Assembly: GCF_036226685.1 (NCBI RefSeq)
Contig: NZ_CP109009.1
Location: 4,836,001-4,900,000 of the forward strand
Source of the DNA: Streptomyces sp. NBC_00690
GTDB lineage: Bacteria > Actinomycetota > Actinomycetes > Streptomycetales > Streptomycetaceae
Direction of reading: 5' to 3'
DNA: 64,000 nucleotides
Part shown: positions 16,616 to 24,858 of the stretch, piece by piece
Numbering within the stretch: the stretch's first letter is position 1
Layout of the letters: each line of letters begins with the position of its first letter
Notes under the pieces: model-generated
Told to the model about the DNA's origin: nothing
What the model saw: the letters and a program-made list of their open reading frames with translations, nothing else
The model's database searches: none
Program-made: the position numbers and the translations under genes

Positions 16616-19070
16616 GCGGGGCGCCTTTGAGGAGCTCCGTCAACAGCCGGACAGCGGCCCGTTTGTGGAGAGGTTCGTTGCCGTTGCCGCACTTGGGGGA
16701 CTGAATGCATGACGGGCAGCCCGCCTCGCATTCGCAGGCCGCAATGGCCTCCCGGGTCGCAGCCAGCCAACCGCGTGCCGTGTGGAAGGCCCGTTCGGCG
16801 AACCCGGCGCCTCCCGGATGCCCGTCGTACACGAAGACCGTCGGCAGCAAGGTGTCCGGGTGGAGCGGGACGGACACCCCGCCGATGTCCCAGCGGTCAC
16901 AGGTCGCGAAGAGCGGCAGCATCCCGATGGAAGCGTGCTCAGCCGCATGTAGGGCGCCGCCCAACTGCTCGGGATTCACCCGGGCGGCGTCCAACTGGTC
17001 CTCCGTCACCGTCCACCAGACGGCACGTGTGCGAAGGGTGCGGGCCGGCAGGTCCAGCTTGGTTTCGCCGAGCACCTCGCCGGTGATCAGTTTTCGACGA
17101 AGGAAGGAGACCACCTGATTGGTCACCTCGACGGAACCGAAGCACAGGCGTCCATCGCCCCAGGGGACCTCGGTGTCCGTTGCGAGGACGGTGATGGCCG
17201 TCGTGTCACGGGCGGTGGTCGAGTACGGCGGGTTGGCCTCCTCGACGAGGGCGACGGCGCCATGAGGGTCGGCCAGGTCGAGTTGACGCACCAGATAGCT
17301 GCGCCCCTGGTGGAGGTGGACGGCCCCCTCGTGGACGGTGGTGTGGGCGGCCGATTCGTCGACCGTGCCGAGCAGTCTGCCGGTCGCGGCTTCCACGATC
17401 TGCACCGGAGGGCCGCTCTCGCCCCGGATGTCGGTGAGGTCCGCAGCCCGTTCCCGGCGGGTCCAGTGCCAGCCGGTGGGGCGACGGCGCAACAGTCGAG
17501 CCGCCACGAGTTGGGGCATCAGGTCCGCCGCCGCCGGACCGAAGAGTTGGAGATCGTCTTCAGTGAGCGGGAGTTCGGCTGCCGCGGCACACAGATGGGG
17601 GGTGAGGACATACGGATTGTCGGGATCGAGGACCGTCGATTCCACCGGCTGATGGAACAGCGCTTCGGGGTGGTGCACCAGATAGGTGTCCAGAGGGTCG
17701 TCCCGGGCCACGAGCACCGCCAGGGCACCGCCTCCCGAGCGCCCGGCGCGGCCCGCCTGCTGCCACAGGGACGCCCGGGTGCCCGGGTAGCCGGCGATCA
17801 CGACGGCGTCGAGGCCGGAGACGTCCACACCGAGCTCCAGGGCCGTGGTGGCGGCCAGGCCCAGGAGTTCACCGGAGTGGAGCGCCCGCTCCAGCGCCCT
17901 GCGCTCCTCGGGCAGGTAGCCGCCACGGTAGGCGGCGACCCGCCGAGGCAGCGAGCGGTCCACCTCCGCCAGGCGTTCCTTGGTGATCAACGAGATCAGT
18001 TCGGCGCCCCGGCGGGACCGGACGAAGGCGACCGTGCGGATCCCCTGCACGGTCAGGTCGGTGAGGAGGTCCGCCGTCTCGGCGGTGGCCGTACGGCGTA
18101 CGGGAGCGCCCTTCTCGCCATGGAGTTCGGTCAGCGGCGGTTCCCAGAGGGCGAAGACGAGTTCACCGCGGGGAGAAGCATCATCGGAGACCTCCTGGAC
18201 GGGCAGGCCCGTGAGCCGTTCCGCAGCCACCGAGGGCTCCGCTGCCGTGGCCGAGGCGAGGAGGAAGACGGGATCGGCGCCGTAGCGCGCACATATCCGG
18301 CGCAGCCGGCGCAGTACCTGGGCGACATGGGAGCCGAAGACACCGCGGTAGGTGTGGCACTCATCGATCACGACATAGCGCAGGGCCCGCAGGAAGGACG
18401 ACCAGCGGGGGTGTGAGGGCAGGATGCCGCGATGGAGCATGTCCGGGTTGGTCAGGACGTAGGTGGCGTACTGCCGGACCCATTCCCGCTCCTCGAAGGG
18501 AGTGTCGCCGTCATAGACGGCGGGGCGGATCCGGTTCCCCAGCGGAGCCGCGAGCTCCTTCACCGCACGGCACTGGTCGGCCGCCAGCGCCTTCGTCGGC
18601 GCCAGATAGAGCGTGGTGGCTCCGCGACCGTTCGGGGCCTCTGAACCGTCAAGGAGGGCCGTGAGGGCGGGCGCCAGATAGGCCAGCGACTTCCCGGAAG
18701 CCGTTCCCGTGGAGATGACCACCGATTCTCCGGCCAGAGCGTGCTCGGCCGCGACCGCCTGGTGCGCCCAGGGTCGGTCGATGCCCGCTTGCTGAATGGC
18801 GTTGATCACTTCTGGGCGGATGCGGTCGGGCCAGGAAGCATGGCGTCCCGGCCGCGGGGGCAAGTGCTCCGTATGAGTGATGCGCGCAGCCCGGCCCGCC
18901 CCTGCGGCGAGTCGGGCAAGGACTACACCGGGGGAGGGGCGGGTTTCCCCGCTCTCGGGTGGTCGATTGGGACGGAGATTCTTGGCCATCGGCACCGAGT
19001 GTGTCACTGGCGTGACGGACAATGGTCCCAAGGCGTCGTGCATGGCTGCTGGTAAGTGATTGAATGCCAT
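16602..19070 (-). CDS. DECH-box helicase, MrfA-like, with C-terminal four-Cys site
   Basis: An 822-residue superfamily-2 helicase. Motif I is STGTASGKS, motif II is VIDECHTYRG (DECH), motif III is LLASATAAE, and motif VI is QQAGRAGRSGG. The C-terminal DUF1998-type region ends in CECEAGCPSCIQSPKCGNGN, the cysteine cluster seen in MrfA, a Bacillus repair helicase for mitomycin damage. DNA repair is therefore the best guess. It is convergent with the Tad operon and divergent from bldG. Codon 6 is TTA if translation starts at the ATG at 19070, making expression depend on the bldA tRNA. No clear ribosome-binding site is visible for either ATG (19070 or 19043). Confidence 0.9.
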   Translation of the reverse strand: MAFNHLPAAMHDALGPLSVTPVTHSVPMAKNLRPNRPPESGETRPSPGVVLARLAAGAGRAARITHTEHLPPRPGRHASWPDRIRPEVINAIQQAGIDRPWAHQAVAAEHALAGESVVISTGTASGKSLAYLAPALTALLDGSEAPNGRGATTLYLAPTKALAADQCRAVKELAAPLGNRIRPAVYDGDTPFEEREWVRQYATYVLTNPDMLHRGILPSHPRWSSFLRALRYVVIDECHTYRGVFGSHVAQVLRRLRRICARYGADPVFLLASATAAEPSVAAERLTGLPVQEVSDDASPRGELVFALWEPPLTELHGEKGAPVRRTATAETADLLTDLTVQGIRTVAFVRSRRGAELISLITKERLAEVDRSLPRRVAAYRGGYLPEERRALERALHSGELLGLAATTALELGVDVSGLDAVVIAGYPGTRASLWQQAGRAGRSGGGALAVLVARDDPLDTYLVHHPEALFHQPVESTVLDPDNPYVLTPHLCAAAAELPLTEDDLQLFGPAAADLMPQLVAARLLRRRPTGWHWTRRERAADLTDIRGESGPPVQIVEAATGRLLGTVDESAAHTTVHEGAVHLHQGRSYLVRQLDLADPHGAVALVEEANPPYSTTARDTTAITVLATDTEVPWGDGRLCFGSVEVTNQVVSFLRRKLITGEVLGETKLDLPARTLRTRAVWWTVTEDQLDAARVNPEQLGGALHAAEHASIGMLPLFATCDRWDIGGVSVPLHPDTLLPTVFVYDGHPGGAGFAERAFHTARGWLAATREAIAACECEAGCPSCIQSPKCGNGNEPLHKRAAVRLLTELLKGAPLSTE

Positions 19071-19151
19071 CGCGGCTGGCGACCGTCCTCCGGCTCCGCC
19101 GGGGAGACCTCATTGGGGGCGGCCGCTCGATAGCAAGGTGCTGGAGGATCC

Positions 19152-19505
19152 GTGGACCTGTCCCTGTCGACTCGCAATGTGTCTGGGCCTGCAGGCGACC
19201 GTACGGTCGTCGAGGTCGGTGGCGAGATTGATGTGTATACCGCGCCCAAGCTGCGCGAGCAGTTGGTCGAGTTGGTGAACGACGGCAGCTATCACCTGGT
19301 TGTCGACATGGAGGGCGTGGATTTCCTCGACTCCACTGGGCTCGGTGTGCTGGTGGGCGGCCTGAAGCGCGTTCGCGCGCATGAAGGGTCGCTGCGCCTG
19401 GTCTGCAACCAGGAGCGCATTCTCAAGATCTTTCGGATTACCGGCCTGACCAAGGTGTTTCCCATTCACACCACGGTCGACGAGGCCGTTGCTGCCACCG
19501 ACTGA
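19152..19505 (+). CDS. bldG: Anti-sigma factor antagonist BldG
   Basis: A 117-residue STAS-domain protein of the SpoIIAA/RsbV type. It is essential for aerial growth and antibiotic production in S. coelicolor. The phosphorylatable serine is Ser61 in [11 protein letters not shown]. Unphosphorylated BldG binds anti-sigma factors and frees sigma. The GTG start has GGAGG five bases upstream. Compared with my recollection of the S. coelicolor protein (113 residues, Ser57), this one has four extra residues (SGPA) after position 10. A hairpin and then apgA follow, matching the reported mono- and dicistronic bldG transcripts. Confidence 0.96.
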   Translation: MDLSLSTRNVSGPAGDRTVVEVGGEIDVYTAPKLREQLVELVNDGSYHLVVDMEGVDFLDSTGLGVLVGGLKRVRAHEGSLRLVCNQERILKIFRITGLTKVFPIHTTVDEAVAATD

Positions 19506-19512
19506 TGTCGGA

Positions 19513-19550
19513 CGGTGGTTCTGACCGGCGGAGGCTGGTCAGGACCACCG
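19513..19550 (+). terminator. Hairpin between bldG and apgA
   Basis: The arms 19513-19526 and 19537-19550 pair over 14 bp with one G-U and a 10-base loop, eight bases past the bldG stop. It could act as a leaky terminator that sets the ratio of BldG to its anti-sigma partner. Confidence 0.6.
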
Positions 19551-19631
19551 GGAAGCACCGAGAGAGCAAGGGGCACCGGGCACCCAGCCCGGGCCCCTGA
19601 GAAGCACGCCCGTACGTCCGAGGGGGATCGC

Positions 19632-20072
19632 ATGGCGACCGTCGAACTGCGCTTCAGCGCCCAGCCTGAGCATGTGAGGACCGCCCGTTTGGTGGCCGCT
19701 GCCGTGGCGCGACGGGCAGGTGTCGACGAGGCCGTACTGGATGAGGTGCGCCTCGCGGTCGGTGAGGCGTGCAGTCGGGCCGTTGGTCTGCATCGAAGCC
19801 ATGGTGTGGATGCGCCCATCCGAGTGGTCTTGACCGACGAGGAGAAGGCTTTCTCCATCGAGGTCGGGGACGAAGTTCCCCTGCCAGGCACCAGCGGTCC
19901 ACCGGACGCATCCGGTGCTGCGCGTGGTGTCGATGAGGACGCCGACGGTGAGGACGAGATGGGCCTTGCGGTCATTCGGGGGCTCGTCGACGACATGGAC
20001 GTCAGTTCCAGCGACGTCGGTGGTGTCATCCGGATGAACTGGCCGACCACCCCTGCCATTCTGTTGCCCTGA
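19632..20072 (+). CDS. apgA: Anti-sigma factor partner of BldG (ApgA-like)
   Basis: A 146-residue GHKL/HATPase-like anti-sigma factor, the neighbour and antagonist of BldG (SCO3548/ApgA in S. coelicolor, from memory). The N-box region reads VRLAVGEACSRAV: the glutamate is kept, but the metal-binding Asn four residues on is Arg. The G1 box (IEVGDEVPLPG) lacks the DxGxG pattern, while a G2-like stretch (DEMGLAVIRGL) remains. ATP-dependent kinase activity is therefore doubtful. An acidic insert (GVDEDADGEDE) precedes G2. AGGGGG lies before the ATG. Confidence 0.88.
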   Translation: MATVELRFSAQPEHVRTARLVAAAVARRAGVDEAVLDEVRLAVGEACSRAVGLHRSHGVDAPIRVVLTDEEKAFSIEVGDEVPLPGTSGPPDASGAARGVDEDADGEDEMGLAVIRGLVDDMDVSSSDVGGVIRMNWPTTPAILLP

Positions 20073-21388
20073 GGCATCTGCCCCTGAACCGTTGTATTTC
20101 TACGTTCTGCACCGACCTTCGCCAGCCCTGCTGGTGCTGACGTTCGGCCGGCACGTGGCTGGCTTCTTGATGCCCGTTTTGCGTGACTGGCCCGGGTCGT
20201 CCGGGCTGCCCGCCCTGCAAGGGCTGCCTCGGCCGTCAGCGAATCGGCCGCCAGTGAATTGGCGCCCGAGCGTCCGTACGGCAGCCGCCTGATTCATGGC
20301 CGGCTACTCCTCGCGACCTTCGTGGCCCCAGCGGATCCCTCAGTGCCCAGCGGATCTCTCAGTGACGAGGGCCGTGGGGTCTTCGGCGCCTGGGCGAGAT
20401 GGTCGCGTGCCGCATCTCACTTGCTCTCATCGGCCACAAGCTCATCGGCCACAGGCGTTGGCCACATGCATGCCAGCGGGTGAGCTCCAGGGCCTCGGTA
20501 CCCCGCATGCCCGAGCGGGCCCCTGGACGAGCCTCTCCAGCCCGTGAGGCACTCGTCCCCGCCCCAGGCCCCAGTGCCGCCCCGCCGCGCCTTCAGCGGC
20601 CATCTGAGCCCCGCGGGGCCGGGGTGGGCTATGCGCCGCGGGGCCGGTGTGGGCCATGCGCCGCGCCGGCGTAGCGACTGTGCCGCGCGCATCGCGCCCC
20701 ATAGCCGTGAAGGGTTTCCCCGTCCTCGACCCGCCGGTTCCTGTTCTCGCGCCTGACGCAACGGGCGCGAGAGGACGAGCCTGGTGCCGCCATGGCCGCT
20801 CGAATGTCCTTGCGCTTCTCCTCGGCCCGGCGCCGGCGGTCCCGCTCCCGGCAGTCCCGCTCCGGGGAGTCCCTGCCTGCCGTCGGCGCGGAAGGACGAC
20901 AGCTCGGTAACCCGTTCGGCGTCCAGCACCACGTCCGTCCGGGAGTGGGCACAGGTGCCGCGGGGAGGCCGGGCATCGCCGTGAGACCGCCCCGTCGTAC
21001 CGCCCAGGCGACGAGGCGGGCCGGGTGCAAGCCGCCGTCGATCGGGCAACACGCCGTGACAGACGTATTGGCGCCCATCCTCAGTAGTTGTCGGCCACCG
21101 CTCGTTTGGGTCCAAGTGATACCCGTGAGACATCACCGCAGGGCGTAAGAAATTCCAGTTCGTGAACCTTCCGACACTGCTGAGCTGCAACTCTTTCCAT
21201 TTCTCTAGATCGTTCATGGGAAGTCAATGCCTTCGCCCCATTACTCCATTCGGAGTGTTTTTTGGGACTGGATCATTTGATGAGCGGCAAGTGAAGGTCA
21301 ATTGGATTTGTCGCGCCCTGTTTTGATCGGGTTCCGCTCCCTACAATCCGTCCACATCTTGAGCTCTGGACGACGTCAAGGAGGACGA
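20073..21388. other. Long low-confidence intergenic region, 1.3 kb
   Basis: Nothing here is a convincing gene. Two adjacent 19-bp copies (20327-20345 and 20346-20364) and two adjacent 25-bp copies (20611-20635 and 20636-20660, two differences) mark slippage. A minus-strand frame at 20629-21078 starts with high GC3 and then contains an Arg/Glu-rich segment (ERDRRRRAEEKRKDIRAAM); another frame holds DVVLDAERVTELSSFRADG. Together they hint at an eroded, frameshifted gene. The last 200 bases are AT-richer and contain the pyrophosphatase promoter, with TACAAT at 21342-21347. Confidence 0.5.
20611..20660. repeat. 25-bp tandem duplication
   Basis: Two head-to-tail copies of a 25-base unit starting CCGCGGGGCCGG differ at two positions. 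It lies in the non-coding stretch after apgA. Confidence 0.8.
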
Positions 21389-23797
21389 ATGGCGGGGCTC
21401 TACACCTCAGAACTGGCCGACCACCCCACCTCACTCGCAGCCGCGGTACTCACGGACGACAATCGCCTGATCATCATTGTCGTCGCCGCCGTGGCACTGG
21501 CAGCGCTCGTCGTTGCCCAGCTCCTGGTCCGCCAGGTACTGGCGGCCGGCGAGGGCACCGATTCCATGAAGAAGATCGCAGCAGCGGTCCAGGAAGGCGC
21601 AAATGCCTATCTGGCCCGTCAGTTGCGCACACTCGGCGTGTTCGCAGTCGTCGTGTTCTTTCTCCTCCTCCTACTTCCAGCGGACAACTGGTCCCAGCGC
21701 GCCGGGCGCTCGGTGTTCTTCCTGGTGGGTGCGCTTTTCTCGGCAGCCACCGGATACATCGGCATGCGGCTCGCCGTACGGGCGAATGTGCGTGTGGCCG
21801 CGGCGGCGCGAGAGGCCACACCGGCGCCGGGTGAACCAGAAAGGGATCTGACCGCCGTTGCACACAAAGCAATGAAGATCGCTTTCCGTACGGGAGGCGT
21901 GGTGGGAATGTTCACCGTGGGCCTCGGTCTGCTCGGGGCCTCCTGTGTCGTTCTCGTCTATGCCGCCGACGCCCCCAAGGTCCTGGAAGGCTTCGGTCTC
22001 GGCGCCGCGCTGATCGCGATGTTCATGCGTGTCGGTGGCGGAATCTTCACCAAAGCCGCTGACGTCGGCGCCGACCTCGTCGGCAAGGTCGAACAGGGCA
22101 TCCCCGAGGACGACCCCCGTAACGCGGCCACCATCGCCGACAACGTGGGCGACAACGTCGGCGACTGCGCGGGAATGGCCGCCGACCTCTTCGAGTCGTA
22201 CGCGGTCACGTTGGTCGCGGCGCTCATCCTCGGTACGGCCGCCTTCGGCGACGCAGGACTCGCCTTTCCGCTGATCGTCCCCGCGATCGGCGTGCTCACC
22301 GCGATGATCGGCATCTTCGCGGTGGCTCCACGGCGCTCCGACCGCAGCGGTATGACCGCGATCAACCGGGGGTTCTTCATCTCCGCGCTGATCTCGCTCG
22401 CCCTGGTGGCGGTGGCGTCCTTCGTCTACCTTCCGTCCACGTTCGCCGAGTTGGAAGGAGTCACCGAAGCCGCGGTCTCGTCACACGAGGGCGACCCCCG
22501 GATCTTCGCCCTCGCCGCCGTCGCGATCGGGATCGTGCTCGCCGCCCTGATCCAGCAGTTGACGGGGTACTTCACCGAGACCAACCGACGGCCCGTCAGG
22601 GACATCGGCAAGTCCTCACTGACCGGTCCTGCGACCGTCGTCCTGGCCGGGATCTCCATCGGCCTGGAATCCGCCGTCTACACAGCGCTCCTGATCGGGC
22701 TCGGTGTGTACGGAGCCTTCCTGCTGGGCGGCACGTCCATCATGTTGGCGCTCTTCGCGGTGGCTCTCGCCGGTACGGGACTGCTCACCACGGTCGGCGT
22801 CATCGTGGCCATGGACACCTTCGGGCCTGTTTCCGACAACGCCCAGGGCATCGCCGAGATGTCCGGAGACGTGCAGGGCGCGGGCGCGCAGGTCCTCACC
22901 GACCTGGACGCCGTCGGCAACACCACCAAGGCCATCACCAAGGGAATCGCCATCGCCACCGCCGTACTGGCGGCTGCGGCGCTCTTCGGGTCGTACCGCG
23001 ACGCCATCGCGACCGCGGCCCGGGACGTCGGGGAGAAGGTCGGCGACGGCGCTCCGATGAACCTTGTCATGGACATCTCGCAGCCCAACAATCTGGTGGG
23101 CCTGATCCTGGGCGCCGCGGTCGTCTTCCTCTTCTCGGGGCTGGCGATCAACGCGGTGTCCCGGTCGGCTGGGGCCGTGGTGTACGAGGTGCGACGGCAG
23201 TTCCGTGAGCACCCCGGGATCATGGACTACACCGAGAAGCCGGAATACGGTCGGGTCGTCGACATCTGCACCAAGGACGCCCTGCGGGAACTGGCGACTC
23301 CCGGGCTACTGGCCGTGCTCACGCCCATCGCGGTCGGGTTCTCCCTGGGTGTCGGAGCCCTCGGCGCCTTCCTCGCGGGAGCGATCGGCACCGGCACGCT
23401 GATGGCCGTCTTCCTCGCCAACTCCGGAGGTGCGTGGGACAACGCCAAGAAACTGGTGGAGGACGGCCACCACGGAGGCAAGGGCAGCGAAGCACACGCC
23501 GCGACGGTGATCGGCGACACGGTCGGCGATCCCTTCAAGGACACGGCGGGTCCGGCGATCAACCCCCTGCTCAAGGTTATGAACCTGGTCGCGCTGCTGA
23601 TCGCTCCGGCGGTGGTCCAGTTCAGTTACGGAGACGATGCGAGCGCGGGCGTCAGGGCGGTGGTCGCGGTCCTCGCCGTGCTGATCATCGTGGTCGCGGT
23701 CTACATCTCCAAACGGCGCGGCATCACCGTCGGGGACGACGAGCCCCAGCCGGCGGAGCGGAGCAGTCCGACGCCCGATCCCGCGGTGGTCTCGTAA
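21389..23797 (+). CDS. hppA: K+-independent H+-translocating pyrophosphatase
   Basis: An 802-residue integral membrane pump with about 16 helices. It hydrolyses pyrophosphate and exports or stores protons. Catalytic motifs are DVGADLVGKVE (near 224) and the repeated acidic loops DDPRNAATIADNVGDNVGD and IGDTVGDPFKDTAGPAINPL. Lys514 in GNTTKAITKG marks the K+-independent subfamily, since K+-dependent enzymes have Ala there. AAGGAGG precedes the ATG, which follows a TACAAT -10-like box at 21342. A strong hairpin ends the gene. The acidic C-terminal tail is short. Confidence 0.96.
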   Translation: MAGLYTSELADHPTSLAAAVLTDDNRLIIIVVAAVALAALVVAQLLVRQVLAAGEGTDSMKKIAAAVQEGANAYLARQLRTLGVFAVVVFFLLLLLPADNWSQRAGRSVFFLVGALFSAATGYIGMRLAVRANVRVAAAAREATPAPGEPERDLTAVAHKAMKIAFRTGGVVGMFTVGLGLLGASCVVLVYAADAPKVLEGFGLGAALIAMFMRVGGGIFTKAADVGADLVGKVEQGIPEDDPRNAATIADNVGDNVGDCAGMAADLFESYAVTLVAALILGTAAFGDAGLAFPLIVPAIGVLTAMIGIFAVAPRRSDRSGMTAINRGFFISALISLALVAVASFVYLPSTFAELEGVTEAAVSSHEGDPRIFALAAVAIGIVLAALIQQLTGYFTETNRRPVRDIGKSSLTGPATVVLAGISIGLESAVYTALLIGLGVYGAFLLGGTSIMLALFAVALAGTGLLTTVGVIVAMDTFGPVSDNAQGIAEMSGDVQGAGAQVLTDLDAVGNTTKAITKGIAIATAVLAAAALFGSYRDAIATAARDVGEKVGDGAPMNLVMDISQPNNLVGLILGAAVVFLFSGLAINAVSRSAGAVVYEVRRQFREHPGIMDYTEKPEYGRVVDICTKDALRELATPGLLAVLTPIAVGFSLGVGALGAFLAGAIGTGTLMAVFLANSGGAWDNAKKLVEDGHHGGKGSEAHAATVIGDTVGDPFKDTAGPAINPLLKVMNLVALLIAPAVVQFSYGDDASAGVRAVVAVLAVLIIVVAVYISKRRGITVGDDEPQPAERSSPTPDPAVVS

Positions 23798-23824
23798 CAA
23801 CCGATTGACCGTCACCCTTCCAAA

Positions 23825-23866
23825 GAGCGGGCGGACGCCATCTCATGACGTGGCGTCCGCCCGTTC
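23825..23866 (+). terminator. Hairpin after the pyrophosphatase gene
   Basis: The 16-bp stem (arms 23825-23840 and 23851-23866, one G-U pair) with a 10-base loop begins 28 bases past the stop codon. Confidence 0.85.
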
Positions 23867-24013
23867 GTCATGGTGTTCAGCCGCCTGCCGTGAGCCTTCT
23901 CTCTCCTGATGCAAATGGCGCAATGAGGTATGAACCGGATGCAGGGCGCGCTGTGGTCGCCCACATGGCGTGTATGTTCCGGGGCCGAGGAGCCTTGGAA
24001 GGGACCCAATCCG

Positions 24014-24583
24014 GTGAACAAGAAGCTTGCGGTCGCGCTGACCAGCAGTGCGGTGCTGGTACTGGCGCTGTCGGGTTGCAGCAGCGACGAGGACAAATTC
24101 ACGGTCGACGACTGGGCCAAGAAGTACTGCGACGCGGCACAGCCCCAGATCAAGAAGCGGGTCGACGCCGAACAGCTCATCCGCTCGACTGCGTCGGACG
24201 GCAAACCGGCTGACATCCAGTCCGCGGACTCCAAGGCGTTCCAGGACCTCTCGGATGCGGACAAGGGCCACGCCGCAGCGCTGAGGGCCGCTGGAACCCC
24301 GCCCGTCGACGGTGGGGAAGAGCTGGTCAAGAGTGCCGCGGCCGAGTTCGACGCCGAGTCCACCGCGTATTTGAATCTGAAGAAGCAGGTGGACGCACTC
24401 GACGTCCAGAACCAGCAGAACTTCGCCGATGGCCTCAAGCCGATCGCGGAGGGGCTGGCGAAGATCGAGGTGAACCAGAGCGCTCGGCAGAAGTTGCGGT
24501 CGGGGGAGACCGGTACGGCCATGGCGAAGCAGCCGGGCTGCAAGCCCGTGAAGCCGAGCCCCGCGGCCAGTTCGGCCACCTGA
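24014..24583 (+). CDS. Small secreted lipoprotein
   Basis: A 189-residue lipoprotein. The signal peptide VNKKLAVALTSSAVLVLAL runs into the lipobox LSGC. The mature part is helical and charged, with two cysteines that could pair (KYCDAA and PGCKP), and ends in a Pro/Ser/Ala tail. No enzyme motif is visible. GGAAGGG lies about ten bases before the GTG at 24014; an ATG at 23930 is in frame but would give an unlikely leader. Function unknown. Confidence 0.8.
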   Translation: MNKKLAVALTSSAVLVLALSGCSSDEDKFTVDDWAKKYCDAAQPQIKKRVDAEQLIRSTASDGKPADIQSADSKAFQDLSDADKGHAAALRAAGTPPVDGGEELVKSAAAEFDAESTAYLNLKKQVDALDVQNQQNFADGLKPIAEGLAKIEVNQSARQKLRSGETGTAMAKQPGCKPVKPSPAASSAT

Positions 24584-24858
24584 GCGCGGTGGCCCGCGGG
24601 AGCTGACGGCCGACGGCGCGATGGCCCGGCGACACGCCCGGCCGAGCCGGCAGCGGACCGGCTCACCGGGCCTGGCTCCCTCCCGCGGGCACCGGGGCTG
24701 ACGGCTGTCATCGGCACCGCCGCCCGGGCTCCGGTTGCGACGTTGCCTGCCCTTCGCCCGAGCGTTCGGCCCGGCGGGCGCTCCGGGCAGGGAAGGCCCC
24801 GGCCCGTTCCTCGGTGGGCGGGGCAGCGGTTGTCAGTGGCGGCGGACACAATGGGCGG

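Noticed and set aside
20417..21217. 266-residue minus-strand frame in the 1.3-kb gap
   Set aside because: Starts in AT-rich DNA, changes to repetitive GC-rich sequence, and other frames look equally protein-like; treated as possible remnant only.
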